Below are positions 23,202 to 35,239 of a stretch of 64,000 bases of DNA, one piece after another (the first letter of the stretch is position 1; the number at the start of each line of letters is the position of its first letter). This DNA comes from Deroplatys truncata (taxonomy: Eukaryota; Arthropoda; Insecta; Mantodea; Mantidae), in contig CM060986.1 of assembly GCA_030765065.1 (NCBI GenBank), positions 136,927,142 through 136,991,141 on the forward strand. Direction: 5' to 3'. The notes below the pieces were generated by a model that was not told where the DNA came from, ran no database searches, and saw only the letters and a list, made by a program, of their open reading frames with translations. The position numbers and the translations under genes are program-made.

Positions 23202-23796
23202 GTTGCGTCATCAAGGTGAACGGAGGTTTGCCACAGCCCCAGCCATTGTTTCTTCTTCCCGAAGGTAGTAAGAATGGTTTCGGATTCCTCCTGCCGACAG
23301 GCACAGAGGGTATCATCAACCTCGCACTTGGAGATCGGGTGCTCCTCGCATGTCCTCGAGGTCATTTCCCTGCCTTGAACTCGGATAATGATACGGCCAT
23401 GGCTACATGTTGCTCGGGAGGCGAATTCTGCATTGGAGGCCAGCCTCATCCTCTAATCGACCTCAAGTGTTCGGGCTATCCCTACCACACGGCGCGCAGT
23501 TCCGGAGATACTTGCTACGATGGAACTAAGAAGCACCTTGAGATTGGCTTCGAAGTGGAGAATCCGAATAACTTCTATAAATTAATCGATATCTGTTTCG
23601 ACGATGTCAGGTTCACAACTTTGTATAGCAAGTTCGACCTCGTCTCTGGCATAGGAGGACATCAGATATCTTTCCCTCGACCGGGATTTATTGCAGATCG
23701 CTTCTTTGGAGACGTGCCTATTAACGAGCTGTATTTCAGAAGCCGGCAGAGAGAGGCAGTCGGTAATATCTTGGGTTCTGAAGAACTTGGGCACAA
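23202..23796 (+). CDS. Insect dsRNase (DNA/RNA non-specific endonuclease), N-terminal exon
   Basis: This exon encodes the N-terminal half of a secreted insect nuclease of the type that cuts double-stranded RNA in gut and haemolymph. A good acceptor (cttttttccag) precedes 23202 and a consensus donor (gtaagt) follows 23796. About 198 residues begin CVIKVNGGLPQPQPLFLLP and include LALGDRVLLACPRGHFP and several Cys pairs (CCSGGEFC, DTCYDG) expected to form disulfides. The exon starts with two bases of a codon and ends after two bases of a codon; the next exon at 30046 supplies the missing base. The catalytic region is in that exon. Members of this family are usually about 350-450 residues with a signal peptide, so one short upstream exon is probably missing from this call. 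No frameshift or stop is seen. Confidence 0.88.
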
Positions 23797-25452
23797 GTAA
23801 GTATCTTGCTTTATACGGCACTCTTTTCTTCACACTAAAAGAAAGGCATTTCAATGTTATTGCCGTAATATAAGTTACGTTTTAATATACAGATCGTGCT
23901 TACTATGAACACCGCAGGTGTTCCATAAAATAACTTCCCGTCCATCTCAAGGTGGTACGTATATACATTTGGCATGATTAGAACTGGTTTTAAAAATAAG
24001 AACCATCGCGTTAGTGCAAGGTTGAACTGTATAGTCCATTTTATAATTAGATTGACATCGCAACAAGGTGTTGGCAGCAGTAAATCGGAACCAACTCCTA
24101 CCACGTGATTTACTCCTAGTGGGGAAGATATTCTGATGGCTTTGATTGGCTAAACTTAAATATGGATTCCTACTGGATGGAGTCGGGATAGCAGCGAACT
24201 CTAATCCAGCCAATGAAGGATGACACAAACTTCCGAGTTTCTGCGAAGCACTTAGCGCATATGTATTGCACGTTATTTGTTCGATGAGAGTAAATAGTAG
24301 AAATATTTACCGAAAATAAAATTAATACTGCCAGCTCTAGTCTCGCCTGTTAGCATTGACCAACCCAGTGAACAACTGAAGATTAACATGGCTGGTTTGT
24401 ATCCGAATTAAGTATATTTAATTGCTGCATGAATTAAATCATACGTAAATGTTAACAAACAAAGGGAAGTAAAGACGGTAAGATTTAAATGGCAAAATTC
24501 ATATTGCATTTCTGCAACAATAAATATACATATCAATATTAAAGATGCAAAACGCACGGAGAGCAGACACTTAAACTTCTCACGCATGTTAAGCATGAGC
24601 AGGAAGTAGGAGGAGGGAAAAAATACTGTCGTGGAAAAAGTTTTTCTACCATGAAGGTAAGCAGTAGAAACGAGGTTTTACAGATCATGACATTTGGGTA
24701 CACACTCCTGGTACTATTTCCACCTTGAAATATATTATAAAACTGGCCACACCACATGCACGCTGAAGCGTTAATTCTAGTGGTCACAAGTGGTCTAGTT
24801 TTAGTGGTCAACAAAAGAAACACTTAAATATAAATAATTAATTGTCAATAGAAATACTGGTAATTAATTGAGATCAAAGCCGATCAAATTCCAAAATTTT
24901 AGCCCCAGAAACATATAAGTCACACCATTGATAAGCCGAGAGAAAATTATCAAATTGTTATCAGTTGTGTGAATATTGATTAATAAATGGCACCATAATC
25001 ACGCAGCGTTTCTTGCAAGATTTCCTACAAAATAAAGCGTAGTCGACAGTTTAGATCTTTGTCATGTTTGAACGCGAGGATGTGAAGGCCACGTGGTTTC
25101 ATTGTATTCTAGAGGGATTTTACAAAGTTGTAGGGGGAAATAGCGTCTGTCCAACGCTCTTAGAAGCCAGCGTTGAGCTTCGAAAGTTTAAACAAACGCC
25201 AATGAGCGATCGCCGAGTATTAGCAGAAGGACATTTAGCCAATGGAAAGATGATAAAACTTGACTTAGTGTAGAAGATCTCGAAGGCTGTCATGATGTAA
25301 CATATCAGGGTGTTCTTGGGTAAAATCATCAGTCTACATATACGTTTCGCCCTTCAAGTGCTATACCAGGGGCACTATTTATATTTTGAGCCTTGGCAAC
25401 CCTGAATGTTGTAGCTGACATCTGACGTTTCCAATGTAAAGTTTGACATTTT

Positions 25453-26297
25453 TACTTTCTCTACTACGTATAGTAGGGGAAGTATTGTATTCCACCCAAA
25501 ATTTCGATACCGAGATTTCACCGGAAATACGTTTTGAGACTCACTGAATCCAAAAAAAGCATTTTTGGAAACATGTCCGTGTGTGTGTCTGTCTGTGTGT
25601 CTGTGAACAGCATAACTCAAAAACGAAGAGTCGGATAAACACCAAACTTGGTATTTAGGTTCAGTATCTTTCAGAGATGCGACACGAAGGTTTTCAAGAA
25701 AATCCCCCCACCCCAGACTACCCTTTACATGGAACATTTTTCGAAAATTTTAATTTTCTCAAAAACGGCTCTAACGATTTTGATTAAAATATCATATGTT
25801 TAAGATATTGTCATGACAAATAAAATGTATATCTCGAATTTTCTGGGAATGTCTCCAAAAGTATTCTTCGTTATGAACGACTTTTTCATAACTGGTAAAC
25901 CAGAGATAGACAAAATTTTACTACACGAAAAATGTAGATCGCGTTAAAATACACAACTTATGTCATATACATTTCTTTTGTTGAGTGAACCGTTTGCGAG
26001 ATATTGCTTGTTATTCCCTTAAATTTTCCAATACTTATACTTTTTCTCAAATTCGTTATTCATTTTTTCTATGTCCTGGACATGCAAAGAGAATGGAATG
26101 CGCCACATAGCAACCAGCGTTAAAATATTTGACTATCGCTTAAAACCTACCAAATTCCCCTTGCATCTACAAGAAAACTATCAATAAGATTGACATCTCG
26201 ATATCTCCATTAACATGAAGCATATGGAGAATAAGCGTTTGTAAAAATAGTTTGTACAAGAGTAGAGAAAGTCATGTGAGTGTAACACATCAGATTT
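25453..26297 (-). repeat. R1 repeat inserted inside a mariner
   Basis: It is a full-length R1 in reverse orientation, from actttctctactacgtatag to tgtgagtgtaacacatcaga. Because the mariner on both sides is continuous, its edges show the element's limits directly. The junctions lie in T-rich DNA, and TTTTTAC appears on both sides (25447-25453 and about 26296-26303), a possible target duplication. Confidence 0.93.
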
Positions 26298-26365
26298 TTT
26301 ACCATAATCTACTTCAAACATTTTGTCAATAGAGCGTCATTTGTTTTTTCACACTATCTTGAAAA

Positions 26366-27402
26366 TTGTATGTCAACAAAAACAGGGAATTAACTCGTGA
26401 AAATGTTCGTGCAATGATTTATTACGACTTTCGACGTGGATTATCAAGACAAGAGTGCATCGATCAACTAATTTCTACATTTGGCGACGAAGCTCCATCC
26501 TTTGCCACTGTGAAACGCTGGTATAATGAATTTAATCGTGGCCGCCGTTTGCTCAATGATGAAGTTCGTGAAGGTCGTTCAAAATCAGTTGTTTGCCAGA
26601 AAACATTGATACTGTGCAAAAACTAATAACGAAAGATCGTCATGCGACATATTGTGAGATTGAGGCAACCCTTAGTGGCATTAGTTCCATCAGCATATAT
26701 AAAATATTGCGTGATTATTTAGCCGTGAAAAAGGTTTGCTCTCGTTAGATCCCACATAATTTGACGCAATCTCAAAAAAAATGCTCGTGTCGATTGGTGT
26801 ACAAAAATGCTCAAGAAATACGATAGCGGTGCCTCAAAAGACGTATATAAGATTGTAATAGGTGACGAATCATGGATCTATGCGTATGAGCCGGAACGTA
26901 AACAGCAGTTGACTGTATGGGTGTTTCAAGATGAAGCAAATCCAACAAAAGTTGTTCGCACTCGAAGCACTTCGAAGCAAATGGTCGCCTGCTTTTTCAG
27001 AAAAACTGGCCATGCGGCAACAGTGCCTTTAGAGGAACGTAAAACGGTCAATGCCGAATGGTACACAACCATTTGTTTGCCGGAAATCTTCGTGAAGTAA
27101 GGAAAACCAACAAGAACCGTAGGATCGTTCTTCATCAAGACAATGCGAGCGCACACATATCTCGTCTAACAACAGAGTATTTGAAGGATCAAAAAATGAA
27201 AATGATGGGTCATCCGCCATACAGTCCTGATTTGGCACCCAATGACTTCTTTTTGTTCCCGAACATCAAGGATAAATTGCGTGAACAACGATTTTCGTTG
27301 GCAGAAGAAGCCGTTGATGCCTTCGAAAACCATGTTTTGGAGGTGCGTCAAGAAGACTGGAATAAATGCTTTGACAAATGGTTTAAACGGATGCAAAAGT
27401 GA
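26366..27402 (+). pseudogene. Mariner transposase (DD34D type), broken
   Basis: The N-terminal helix-turn-helix reads TRENVRAMIYYDFRRGLS and later TVKRWYNEFNRG. The catalytic residues are visible as IGDESWIYAY (first Asp, near 26865), LHQDNASAH (second Asp, near 27135) and HPPYSPDLAPND (third Asp, near 27225), which fits the mariner DD34D signature. The frame breaks near 26600 and 27085, and a stop occurs near 26745, so it is inactive. The usual length of about 345 codons is still present overall. Confidence 0.92.
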
Positions 27403-27920
27403 ATTGATCATAAAGGAGAATATTTTGAAAAACAATAAAGCAGTTTTCAATCAGAAATTACTTTATTTTAATTATTAGGCTCAAAATATAAATAGTGCCC
27501 TCGTATACAGCCATGCTCGCCCCAAAATGTGACGCGATAAAGAAAATTAAATCACCAAACAAAGTGTGGGAATCAATTAGTAATTAAAGCGTTAATCGCG
27601 CATTGAATATTGTATTGACAGGTAAAGTAAGTTACTAGCAAATCGTCGCGCAGGAAATTAAGTGTTACATATATACGCGCAATAGAAAAGTGTGGACAAA
27701 GGAACGGTAGCGTAGCAAAGGAATACAAAGAATCTTGCAGGGGGTATAGTGACCTTACGACGTCATCAAAGTGAAATTGGAATATTTTTAGTGCACCTAA
27801 AAACTGTCTCCCGTATCCTGGCCATCATACCCACGCCACAACTCATTTTCAGCGGACATCCACGCCGAGGAGGATAGGATCGATCCTGAGACAACGCAGA
27901 GGTCAGAGAACATCGCAACG

Positions 27921-27944
27921 TCATCATCATCATCATCATCATCC
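27921..27944 (+). repeat. (TCA)n microsatellite
   Basis: About eight TCA units in a row; no other feature nearby. Confidence 0.9.
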
Positions 27945-28127
27945 ATTCAACACACGACTAAGCAGACGATAAGAGAGAGTATCCGCTGTAATGCACACAA
28001 AATATACAAATCTGCTTATGCTCTTGGGCACGTACAACTATCATATTAACATAAAAATTTGTTTTCAATCTTTAACTTGAAAATAAAATGAACCAACCAT
28101 ACGCTTTGCTACGGATACAAACATAAA

Positions 28128-28970
28128 ATGAAAAATCTGATGTGTTACACTCACATGACTTTCTCTACTCTTGTACAAACTATTTTTACAAACGCTTATT
28201 CTCCATATGCTTCATATTAATCGAGATATCGAGTTGTTAATCTTATTGCTAATTTTCTTGTAGATGCAAGGGGAATTGGTAGGCTTTAAGCGATAGTCAA
28301 ATATTTTAAAGGCTGGTTGCTATGTCGAGTATTCCATTCTCTTTGCATTACCAGGGCAAAAAAATGAATAACGAATTTCCATTTGAGAAAAAGTAGAAGT
28401 ATTGGAAAATTTAAGGGAATGACAAGCAATATCTCGAAAATGGTTCACTTAAAAAAAAATGTATGACATAAATTGTGTATTTTAACGCGATCTACATTTT
28501 TTGTATAGTAAACTTTTGTCTATCTCTTATGGTTTACCAATTATGAAAAGTCGTTCACAATGAAGAATACTTTTGGAGACATTCCCAGAAAATTCCAGAT
28601 ATGCATTTCATTTGTCATGAGAATGTTTAAACATATGATATTTTAATCAAAATCGTTAGGGCCATTTTTGAGAAAATTAAAATGTTCGAAAAATGTTCCA
28701 TGTAAAGGGTCATCTGGGGTGGGGAATTTTCTTGAAAACCTTCGTGTCCATCTCTGGGAGATACTGAACCTAAATACCAAGTTTGGTGTTTATCCGACTG
28801 TTCGTTTCTGAGCTATGCTGTTCACAGACACACGCACGGACATGTTTCCAAAAATACCTTTTTTGGGTTCAGGAGGCCTCAAAACATGTATTTCCGGTGA
28901 GTTCTCGTATCGAATTTTTGGATGGAATGCAATACTTCCCCTACTTACTATACGTAGTAGAGAAAGTAAA
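28128..28970 (+). repeat. R1 repeat, near-complete copy in the dsRNase intron
   Basis: It runs from tctgatgtgttacactcaca to ttactatacgtagtagagaaagt. It is close to the copies at 22.3 and 46.1 kb. An AT microsatellite begins about 30 bp after its 3' end. Confidence 0.92.
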
Positions 28971-28993
28971 AAATGAGAATCCGTAAATTTCGC

Positions 28994-28997
<4 letters not shown>

Positions 28998-29041
<44 letters not shown>
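28998..29041. repeat. (TA)n microsatellite
   Basis: About 21 TA units directly downstream of an R1 copy. Confidence 0.95.
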
Positions 29042-29043
<2 letters not shown>

Positions 29044-29164
29044 GGGTAAACTAGACCTATTTCAGTGATAACTTTTGTTGCTGGCCACTGCAATACCCTA
29101 ACCTTTCTCAGACACCAGTTGAGTGATTTGAGAACACACTACTTGGCCAGGTAAACCGTCCACC

Positions 29165-29167
<3 letters not shown>

Positions 29168-29215
<48 letters not shown>
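29168..29215 (+). repeat. A tract, 48 bases
   Basis: It is uninterrupted A. It may be the poly(A) tail of a short retroelement that begins near 29042, but I could not match that sequence to another copy. Confidence 0.9.
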
Positions 29216-29218
<3 letters not shown>

Positions 29219-30045
29219 ATCTGCCAATGCCAAGTCACAGAAGCAACCTGATAAATACCGTATACATGCAAGTGTGCCAACATGCTAGGTCATTTCTAGA
29301 ACTTCGCACAGCGGGCTACGTGCGCGAATCCCTGGCAGAAGACACTGGATTTAGCCCTACCGGAACTATGGTTGGCGTATTTCTGTTCACGTTTTACTTT
29401 ATTTTGTGTTTGAAATGCAGATTCTAATTTTCTTCTTTTTCATTAGAGAGTAGGCTCTTCGAGCTATGAAAACGTTTCTATACACGAGGGCTACAACAGA
29501 GAAAAACATGGGCATAATTGGAAATCTCTTAAAATATATTTTTCCACCACATTACATTCATGTGGGACATATAAGGTAGCTATTTCTTTACATTTCTACA
29601 AGAAAAAGTAGTCGTGAAATAGGAAATACAACGCATTTTACTCTTAACGTCTCGGAAACTAAAATTTCATCTTGAGATAGATATGAATTCATTATTATTT
29701 TCCAATTACATCAGTGAACGATATTCACGATGACACTGAAACCAATAAACAAAGGCCCTTACCTGAAGTTTCTGCTGACATGATTCAGCAACTACATTAC
29801 GGAATTCGCAAGTAATTATCAGAACTGACATAATCTATAACGTTTTATGAGAAGAATGACACCATTCGCCTTGCAGAAAGCAGTGATATATTCTGAGCTA
29901 CCTTAACTGAAACTCCCATGTAATATTTATTACTTTTGTTCATTTAACGCTTTCTTACTGCCAGAATTTCGTGCATTTGATCCCATTGTGCAACGTGTAA
30001 AAGAAATAGAGATGTAAACCAAGTGATTGATATGGAATTTTTCAG

Positions 30046-30607
30046 ATACATTGCCTCTTCAGGAGATCACTACCTGGCCAGAGGACATCTGACCGCAAAA
30101 GTAGATTTTGTATATGGAGCGCAACATCGGGCAACATTCCACTATATAAACGTGGCACCCCAATGGCAGACCTTCAACGGTGGTAACTGGAACGCGCTAG
30201 AGAGCAGTGTACGTTCCTTTGCAAGCAAGAGAGACCTAGATCTAGAGGTGTTCACTGGAACCTATGGTACTACAACATTACCTAATGTAAACGGAGTTCC
30301 CACAGAGCTCTATTTGTATACAGACGAGAACAATAACCATGCTGTCCCCGTGCCTGCCTTTTACTGGAAAGTTCTATACGATCCAGTGAGTCAGGCAGGC
30401 ATTGCATTTGTTGGCCTTAACAACCCCTATATTCAGAATATTACTAGCGAGTACATTCTCTGTGAAGATGTGTGTTCTGAAGTATCCTGGCTTACTTGGG
30501 ACCAGAAAGACATAACACGTGGATATGCTTACTGTTGTGAAGTTGACGATTTCAGGGCAGAGGTGGATGTATTGCCAGACTTCCCTGTTGTTGAACTCTT
30601 AAAGTGA
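30046..30607 (+). CDS. Insect dsRNase, catalytic and C-terminal exon
   Basis: This exon encodes 187 codons after completing the split codon from the previous exon. The catalytic block is ARGHLTAKVDF, where the His is the general base of this nuclease family (usual form DRGH or ARGH). It is followed by FHYINVAPQWQTFNGGNW, which carries the Asn/Gln/Asn residues that hold the catalytic metal ion. Downstream are FTGTYGT, PVPAFYWKVLYDP and FVGLNNPY, all features of the arthropod branch. Several Cys (CEDVC, YCCEVDDF) probably form disulfides. The stop is at 30605-30607. The known role of the family is degradation of extracellular dsRNA, which limits RNA interference by feeding in many insects. The exon shows no damage, so the gene is likely functional despite its transposon-filled intron. 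A mariner is inserted only about 105 bp after the stop. Confidence 0.92.
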
Positions 30608-30711
30608 TAACCTAATTAGGGGGAAATGGGTGAATTTTCTATTTTCTACATTTCTTTAATTAGACTTAATTTTATTGCAAAGATAAATAATCATATGTGT
30701 ATTCATATCTA

Positions 30712-32014
30712 CGAGGGCGGATCGAAAAGTAACACACAATAATTTTTTCAAATAACTTTAATAGTTAAAACAACAAAAATCACAAATGAACTTACATCAT
30801 TTACCTACTTTTCGACATATTCACCAAGTTTCTCAACACATTTCTCCCATCGTGATACCATTTCAATATGCCCTGTTCATAGAGGCCCGTTTCCTTGGAG
30901 TATAGCCATCTGCGGACTGCTGATTTCATTTCCGCATCTGTCGCGAAGCGTTGGCCGGCCAGGACTTTCTTCATGGGACCAAACAGATGAAAGTCCGAAG
31001 GTGCAAGATCCGGACTGTATGGTGGATACTGGAGCACCTACCAACCAAATTTGGTGATTTTCCGACGAACACAGCAGCAACATAGGGGCGAGCATTGTCA
31101 TGAAGAATTTTGACATCGTCAGCATTCATATTGTGGCGTTTGTCACGAAGGGCACGACGCAACTTCACCAAAGTTTTCATGTAGGCTGCAGCATTCACAG
31201 TGGTCCCGTGTTCAGCAAAGTCCACCAATACAACACCATGCATATCCCAGAGCACCGTCACAAGCACTTTCCTACCAGACTGAGTCACTTTGAATTTTTT
31301 TCTTCACTGGAGAACCAGCATGTTTCCACTCCATACTTGCTTGTTTGGTTTCAGGCGTGTGGTGGTATGCCCACGACTCATCACCAGTGACGATTCCTTT
31401 CAGAAAGTCATGCCCTTCTGCGGTGTACCGCGTTAGGGATCCAAGCTCGTCATCATTCAGTGGCCCTTGTGGTTGTCTGTCAGGTTCTTAGGCACCCAGC
31501 GAGCACTAACTTTATTAAATGTCAACGTGTCATGAACAATGTCGTGCACTGACCATAGGAAATGTTGAACTGTTGCGATAAGGTTCGCAGTTGCACATAC
31601 CGGTCGTTCAAAATTGCCGGCTCAATGCCTCTGACAAAAATTCTGCGTGGTTGCAGCTGTTACCGGCCTCCCGGCGCATGGCGAATTACTAAGGTTCACA
31701 CGGCCCTCTGGGAAGAATGCACACCACCTGGAGACATTGCTACGGTCCATACAATCATCCCCATACGTCACGCATGTCCCTGTGAATATCACTCGGTTTA
31801 TGCCCTTTGGCCCACAAATATCGAACCACTCTGCTCTTCACACGTGGACGACAGTAACATGTGCGCCATCTTTGTTGCGTAGTTCACGCTTCTCTCGCTA
31901 GAGCTGCATTTGAAACAAAAAATACCCTCTGTAGTGAAAACTTCAAGCTATATCTGTGAGCTGCAATACCAAGGCAGAAAAAAATTATTGTGCGTTACTT
32001 TTCGATCCGCCTCG
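30712..32014 (-). mobile_element. Mariner-type transposon with intact ends
   Basis: The inverted ends CGAGGGCGGATCGAAAAGTA (30712-30731) and its complement near 31995-32014 match with few differences, and both are flanked by TA. The length of 1303 bp is typical of mariner. It sits just after the dsRNase stop codon and so lies in or next to the 3' UTR of that gene. Confidence 0.92.
30801..31880 (-). pseudogene. Mariner transposase (DD34D type), broken
   Basis: Minus-strand pieces give VTGDESWAYHH (first Asp, near 31385), VKILHDNARPYVA (second Asp, near 31100) and YPPYSPDLAPSDFHLFGP (third Asp, near 31015). It then ends with AGQRFATDAEMKSAVRRWLY. Between these, VDFAEHGTTVNAAAYMKTL is the usual mariner linker. 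Frame changes near 31290 and 31035 and a damaged N-terminus make it inactive. Confidence 0.9.
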
Positions 32015-32423
32015 TATAAGTTTCATAAATTTGCACGGAATGCAACATTATCTTTGACAGATACAGGGTATTAAACAATAGGAGACCGTTGGTAGTGTAT
32101 TGACGCTGTTGACCTGCGAAAAATCCGCACTTCTACCTCACATACTTTAAACTTTATGTATGTACTCAAAAGTAAAGTAAAAAGAAAATCTGTCACTATT
32201 ATTCATGTCAAACTTAGTAAATTTTAAATTCGCACATGAATAAAAACTATAAGTATTAGTATATTATAACATCACTATAAAAACCCGAACAGCTCACAGA
32301 AACATACTTCTTTGAAATACTATAAAGAAAGAAGGAAAAAACCGCTGATTGATTGTTTTATCCAATTATTACTTAAATTATTCTCCATTGTTGTGGAGTG
32401 GGAGAGGGGGATTTAAATAAAAA
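32015..32423. other. No recognised gene
   Basis: AT-rich DNA; no repeat match seen. Confidence 0.4.
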
Positions 32424-32690
32424 TGTAGTTTTATTTATGGACGCTCTTTAACTGCTGTGGTCCTTAGCGTCCCATTCTATATTGGACGTGAAAGACCGAT
32501 AATTTTGCTCAGAAGCCCCTATATCAGGCTTGAGGTTCTTTTACGTTCCGTAAATCTACGACACGGGACCACCGGCTTTACTTACTTTCCGAAGGAAGCC
32601 ATGCTATGGGATTTTACGCCCGAAAAAATCCATCGACCTCCGCCGGGTTTGAACCTGCGACCTCGGGAACCACTACGCCACGGAAGACGA
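32424..32690 (-). mobile_element. S2 SINE copy 3
   Basis: Reverse orientation: tgtagttttatttatggacg at the tail side, ggacgtgaaagaccg and ctttccgaaggaagcc in the body, and the inverted B box GGGTTTGAACCTGCGACC, followed by the tRNA-like head to about 32690. Confidence 0.88.
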
Positions 32691-33059
32691 CAGGAGCACT
32701 TAAAGATTTTAAAATACTACCAAACAAAATTATCTATAAACGCGCCGTAATACAATTATAATTAACATGAGGACATGCCATACTCGCCTTCCCGCGCAAA
32801 CAGCAGTCGCTGCTGGCTGAGTGAACGTCATTAATTTTGGAATACGCGAAACAAGAGAAATACTCGTGAAGCATACATGCAATAAGCAACCATCCACAAA
32901 TCTTTTGTTAAAATAAACACAAAGCAGTTTCCTATTAGCTTTTCTTAGTACAGATAACCCTTAATAAACCGGTCTGTCAGACTTCAGAGGTTGGTAATAC
33001 TGTTTGTTTCTTTTAAACTAGCCGAAAGGTCCTTCCCGAGGGATTAAGAAGATTGGTAC

Positions 33060-35230
33060 CGATTTTGTTCGTACAGTATTGCAATGGTTAGAGGAAGAAG
33101 TAAGAGATTGTGATAATGATTGTGAAGAAGAATTTGTGCTATACACTGATCATAATTCAGCATATGAATTGGAGATTAGCGATGATGAGAGAAAATGCAA
33201 TGAACAGGTTTCGCAAACTAACAATGATAGGATGTAAATCCAATGGAATTCCAAGAAACTTTTATAGAAAAAATCGATTCAAGTGGTCAGCTAAAGAAGC
33301 TCTTCTTTCATCCAGAACAAAATTCAAAAAGCTTACATCCATGATTTATTCAAAATAAAGCATTAACAGGCAAATATTACTTAGAATTTTATTACATATA
33401 TGAGGTCATTCCTTGTCAAGTCGCACAAATTTTCACAAAATTTTACCACTGATTCACTTCAAATTTTGTCCATGGATTACAAAAATAAAGTGAATTATGT
33501 TTATAATTCTTTTTAAATCACTATATCTTAAAAAATATTGCGCAATACAACTTGTGTAAATCAGCATCGCTCTCTCCTTTTAATTAGATTATCTCAGGTG
33601 TAAAATCCAAACCTTTGAAAACTATGTATCCCTAGTGACTCACATGTTTACATTTCAATAAAAATTATAAATTCCTTGTAGTTTTTTTGTGTATATTTGC
33701 ATAAAACAAAGATGTAATCTTGTGTAGTTCATTTTAAATAAAATAACTTAGAAAGCGGTGGATAGTGGGATTCCAGTGTGGCGCAGTTGGAGAGTAGCAG
33801 CAGCAGTCTATCATTGAATGCCTTGTCAATTGTTCACAGCACTTCAGTTGGACTAGTTTGTTCACATGTAACTTAAATTCGTGCAGCTTCCTGGTTTACG
33901 TCGTCAAGCACAAGTGAAAGATGAAGCTACTCCAAGAAAGGTGTAGAATTTTCTCATTACAGATTCTATGTGATGTCGTAAAATGGACAAATATCAAAAT
34001 TAAAAAGGACAGAAATACAAGGATAATTACTATGTTCACGAATCCAATTTACTGGAGCAGAAGGCATTTATTGGTCTTTTGCTATACACTGCAGTGTTCA
34101 AATCTAATTGTGAAGATGGAAGCGGCAGAGATATATTCCAGTGTGTATCATCCAAGAACAGGTTTGTATATTTACTAGCGTGCCTCAAATTTGACAACCC
34201 ATGTGGCAGAGAAGAAAGGAAAAATAATTGTCCGTCAGCTCCGGCTGCAGATCTTTTTGCTCATTTTATATAGAATTGCCAGGAAGTGTACACTATAGGA
34301 AGCTGTGCCATGTGGATGAAATGTTGGTAGGTTTCTGTAGAGAAGCAAATTTAAATTTAATTCCCTAAGAAGCCTTCCAAATACGGTCTTAAGACCTGAC
34401 TGATGCAAGGAGTGAATATCTTCACAATGCCTACTTATACACTCGGAAGGATTCTGATATTATAACACTTACATATATAGGAACGTAAACTTGTTACTTG
34501 TGAAACTTGCTCAAGCTGTTATTTGGCTGACAAATCATCTTCAAAATTCCAAAAGGAACATCACAGTTGATAATGGGTTTGGATCCATTGAGCTGGTGAA
34601 AATACTGATGGGTGTGACATTTGTAGGCACTCTGAAGAAAAACAAGAAAGAATTTCTACCACATAAAACTAGAAAAGTGGATTCAGAATTCTATGGGTTC
34701 AGTAATTATATGATGCTGATTTCCCATGTACCAAAGAAGAATAAAGCAGTAGTGTTGGTATGCTGCAATCATCACTCTAGGGGCATAGAGAGTGCAAGTG
34801 GTAAGCCAGAGATCATTGCCTACTTCAATAAAACCAAGGTGGTTTTGATTCCCTGGATGCAAAATGTGCTCAATATAGCCGTAGTCGTCAAACTTGCCGA
34901 TGGACGATGGCCATTTTTACAGAATCAAGACAACAGTGCAGTATATGCATATGTGATGTATGGCTCTTACAAAAACAATCTGCCACTTTCCAGTTTAGAT
35001 TTCATGAAAATGCTTGCAAAGGCGCTCAGACCATTTGTGGAAATGCGAGTTATTAACAAATACCTCAGTATTGATATTCGAGCCAGCATTAGTTTTGGGT
35101 GTTAAGGAGGAACTACCGTGCTTTGAAGAAAGAAAAACTGCATACATGTGCTGCTCTTGCAGGAAGCCTATATGTCTGGAAAGTACTGTAAAAACGTGCA
35201 TACATGAAAATATGTCTCTGTTTGTTTATG
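33060..35230 (+). pseudogene. piggyBac-like transposase relic
   Basis: The pieces, in order, are an acidic N-terminal segment (EEEVRDCDNDCEEEF, 33090-33200), a middle piece at 33920-34300 in mixed frames (YTAVFKSNCED, GRDIFQCVSSKNRF, LACLKFDNPCGREERK) and a C-terminal piece at 34491-35103. The last has NITVDNGFGSIELVKILM, TFVGTLKKNKKE and SLDFMKMLAKALRPF. A Cys-rich tail (CFEERKTAYMCCSCRKPIC) is visible after the stop, as in piggyBac proteins. The catalytic Asp in TVDN (near 34570) is kept. DNA at 33360-33920 does not fit the protein and may be an insertion. TTAA-flanked ends were not located with confidence. Confidence 0.82.
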
Positions 35231-35239
35231 TTTAGTAAG

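Larger units (their letters stand above)
25364..27505 (+). mobile_element. Mariner transposon, complete ends, interrupted by R1
   Basis: The terminal inverted repeats match over about 30 bp: the left end contains GGCACTATTTATATTTTGAG (25370-25389), the same sequence is found inverted at 27475-27499, and both are flanked by TA. The transposase lies at 26366-27402. An R1 copy fills 25453-26297, between the left repeat and the transposase start. Without R1 the element is about 1.3 kb, the normal mariner size. Confidence 0.93.
23797..30045 (+). other. dsRNase intron, 6249 bp, filled with mobile elements
   Basis: The donor is GTAAGT at 23797 and the acceptor is tggaatttttcag ending at 30045. The contents are a mariner with a nested R1 copy (25364-27505), another R1 copy (28128-28970), a (TCA)n run at 27921-27944, an AT tract and a long A tract. 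The stretches 23797-25361, 27508-28127 and 29216-30045 show no gene I recognise; an open frame at 25064-25273 has no known motif. Confidence 0.8.

Noticed and set aside
23120..23449. 109-codon minus-strand open frame
   Set aside because: It is antisense to the dsRNase exon, which has splice sites and family motifs on the plus strand.
31100..31901. Plus-strand open frames
   Set aside because: They are antisense to a mariner transposase whose catalytic motifs are on the minus strand.
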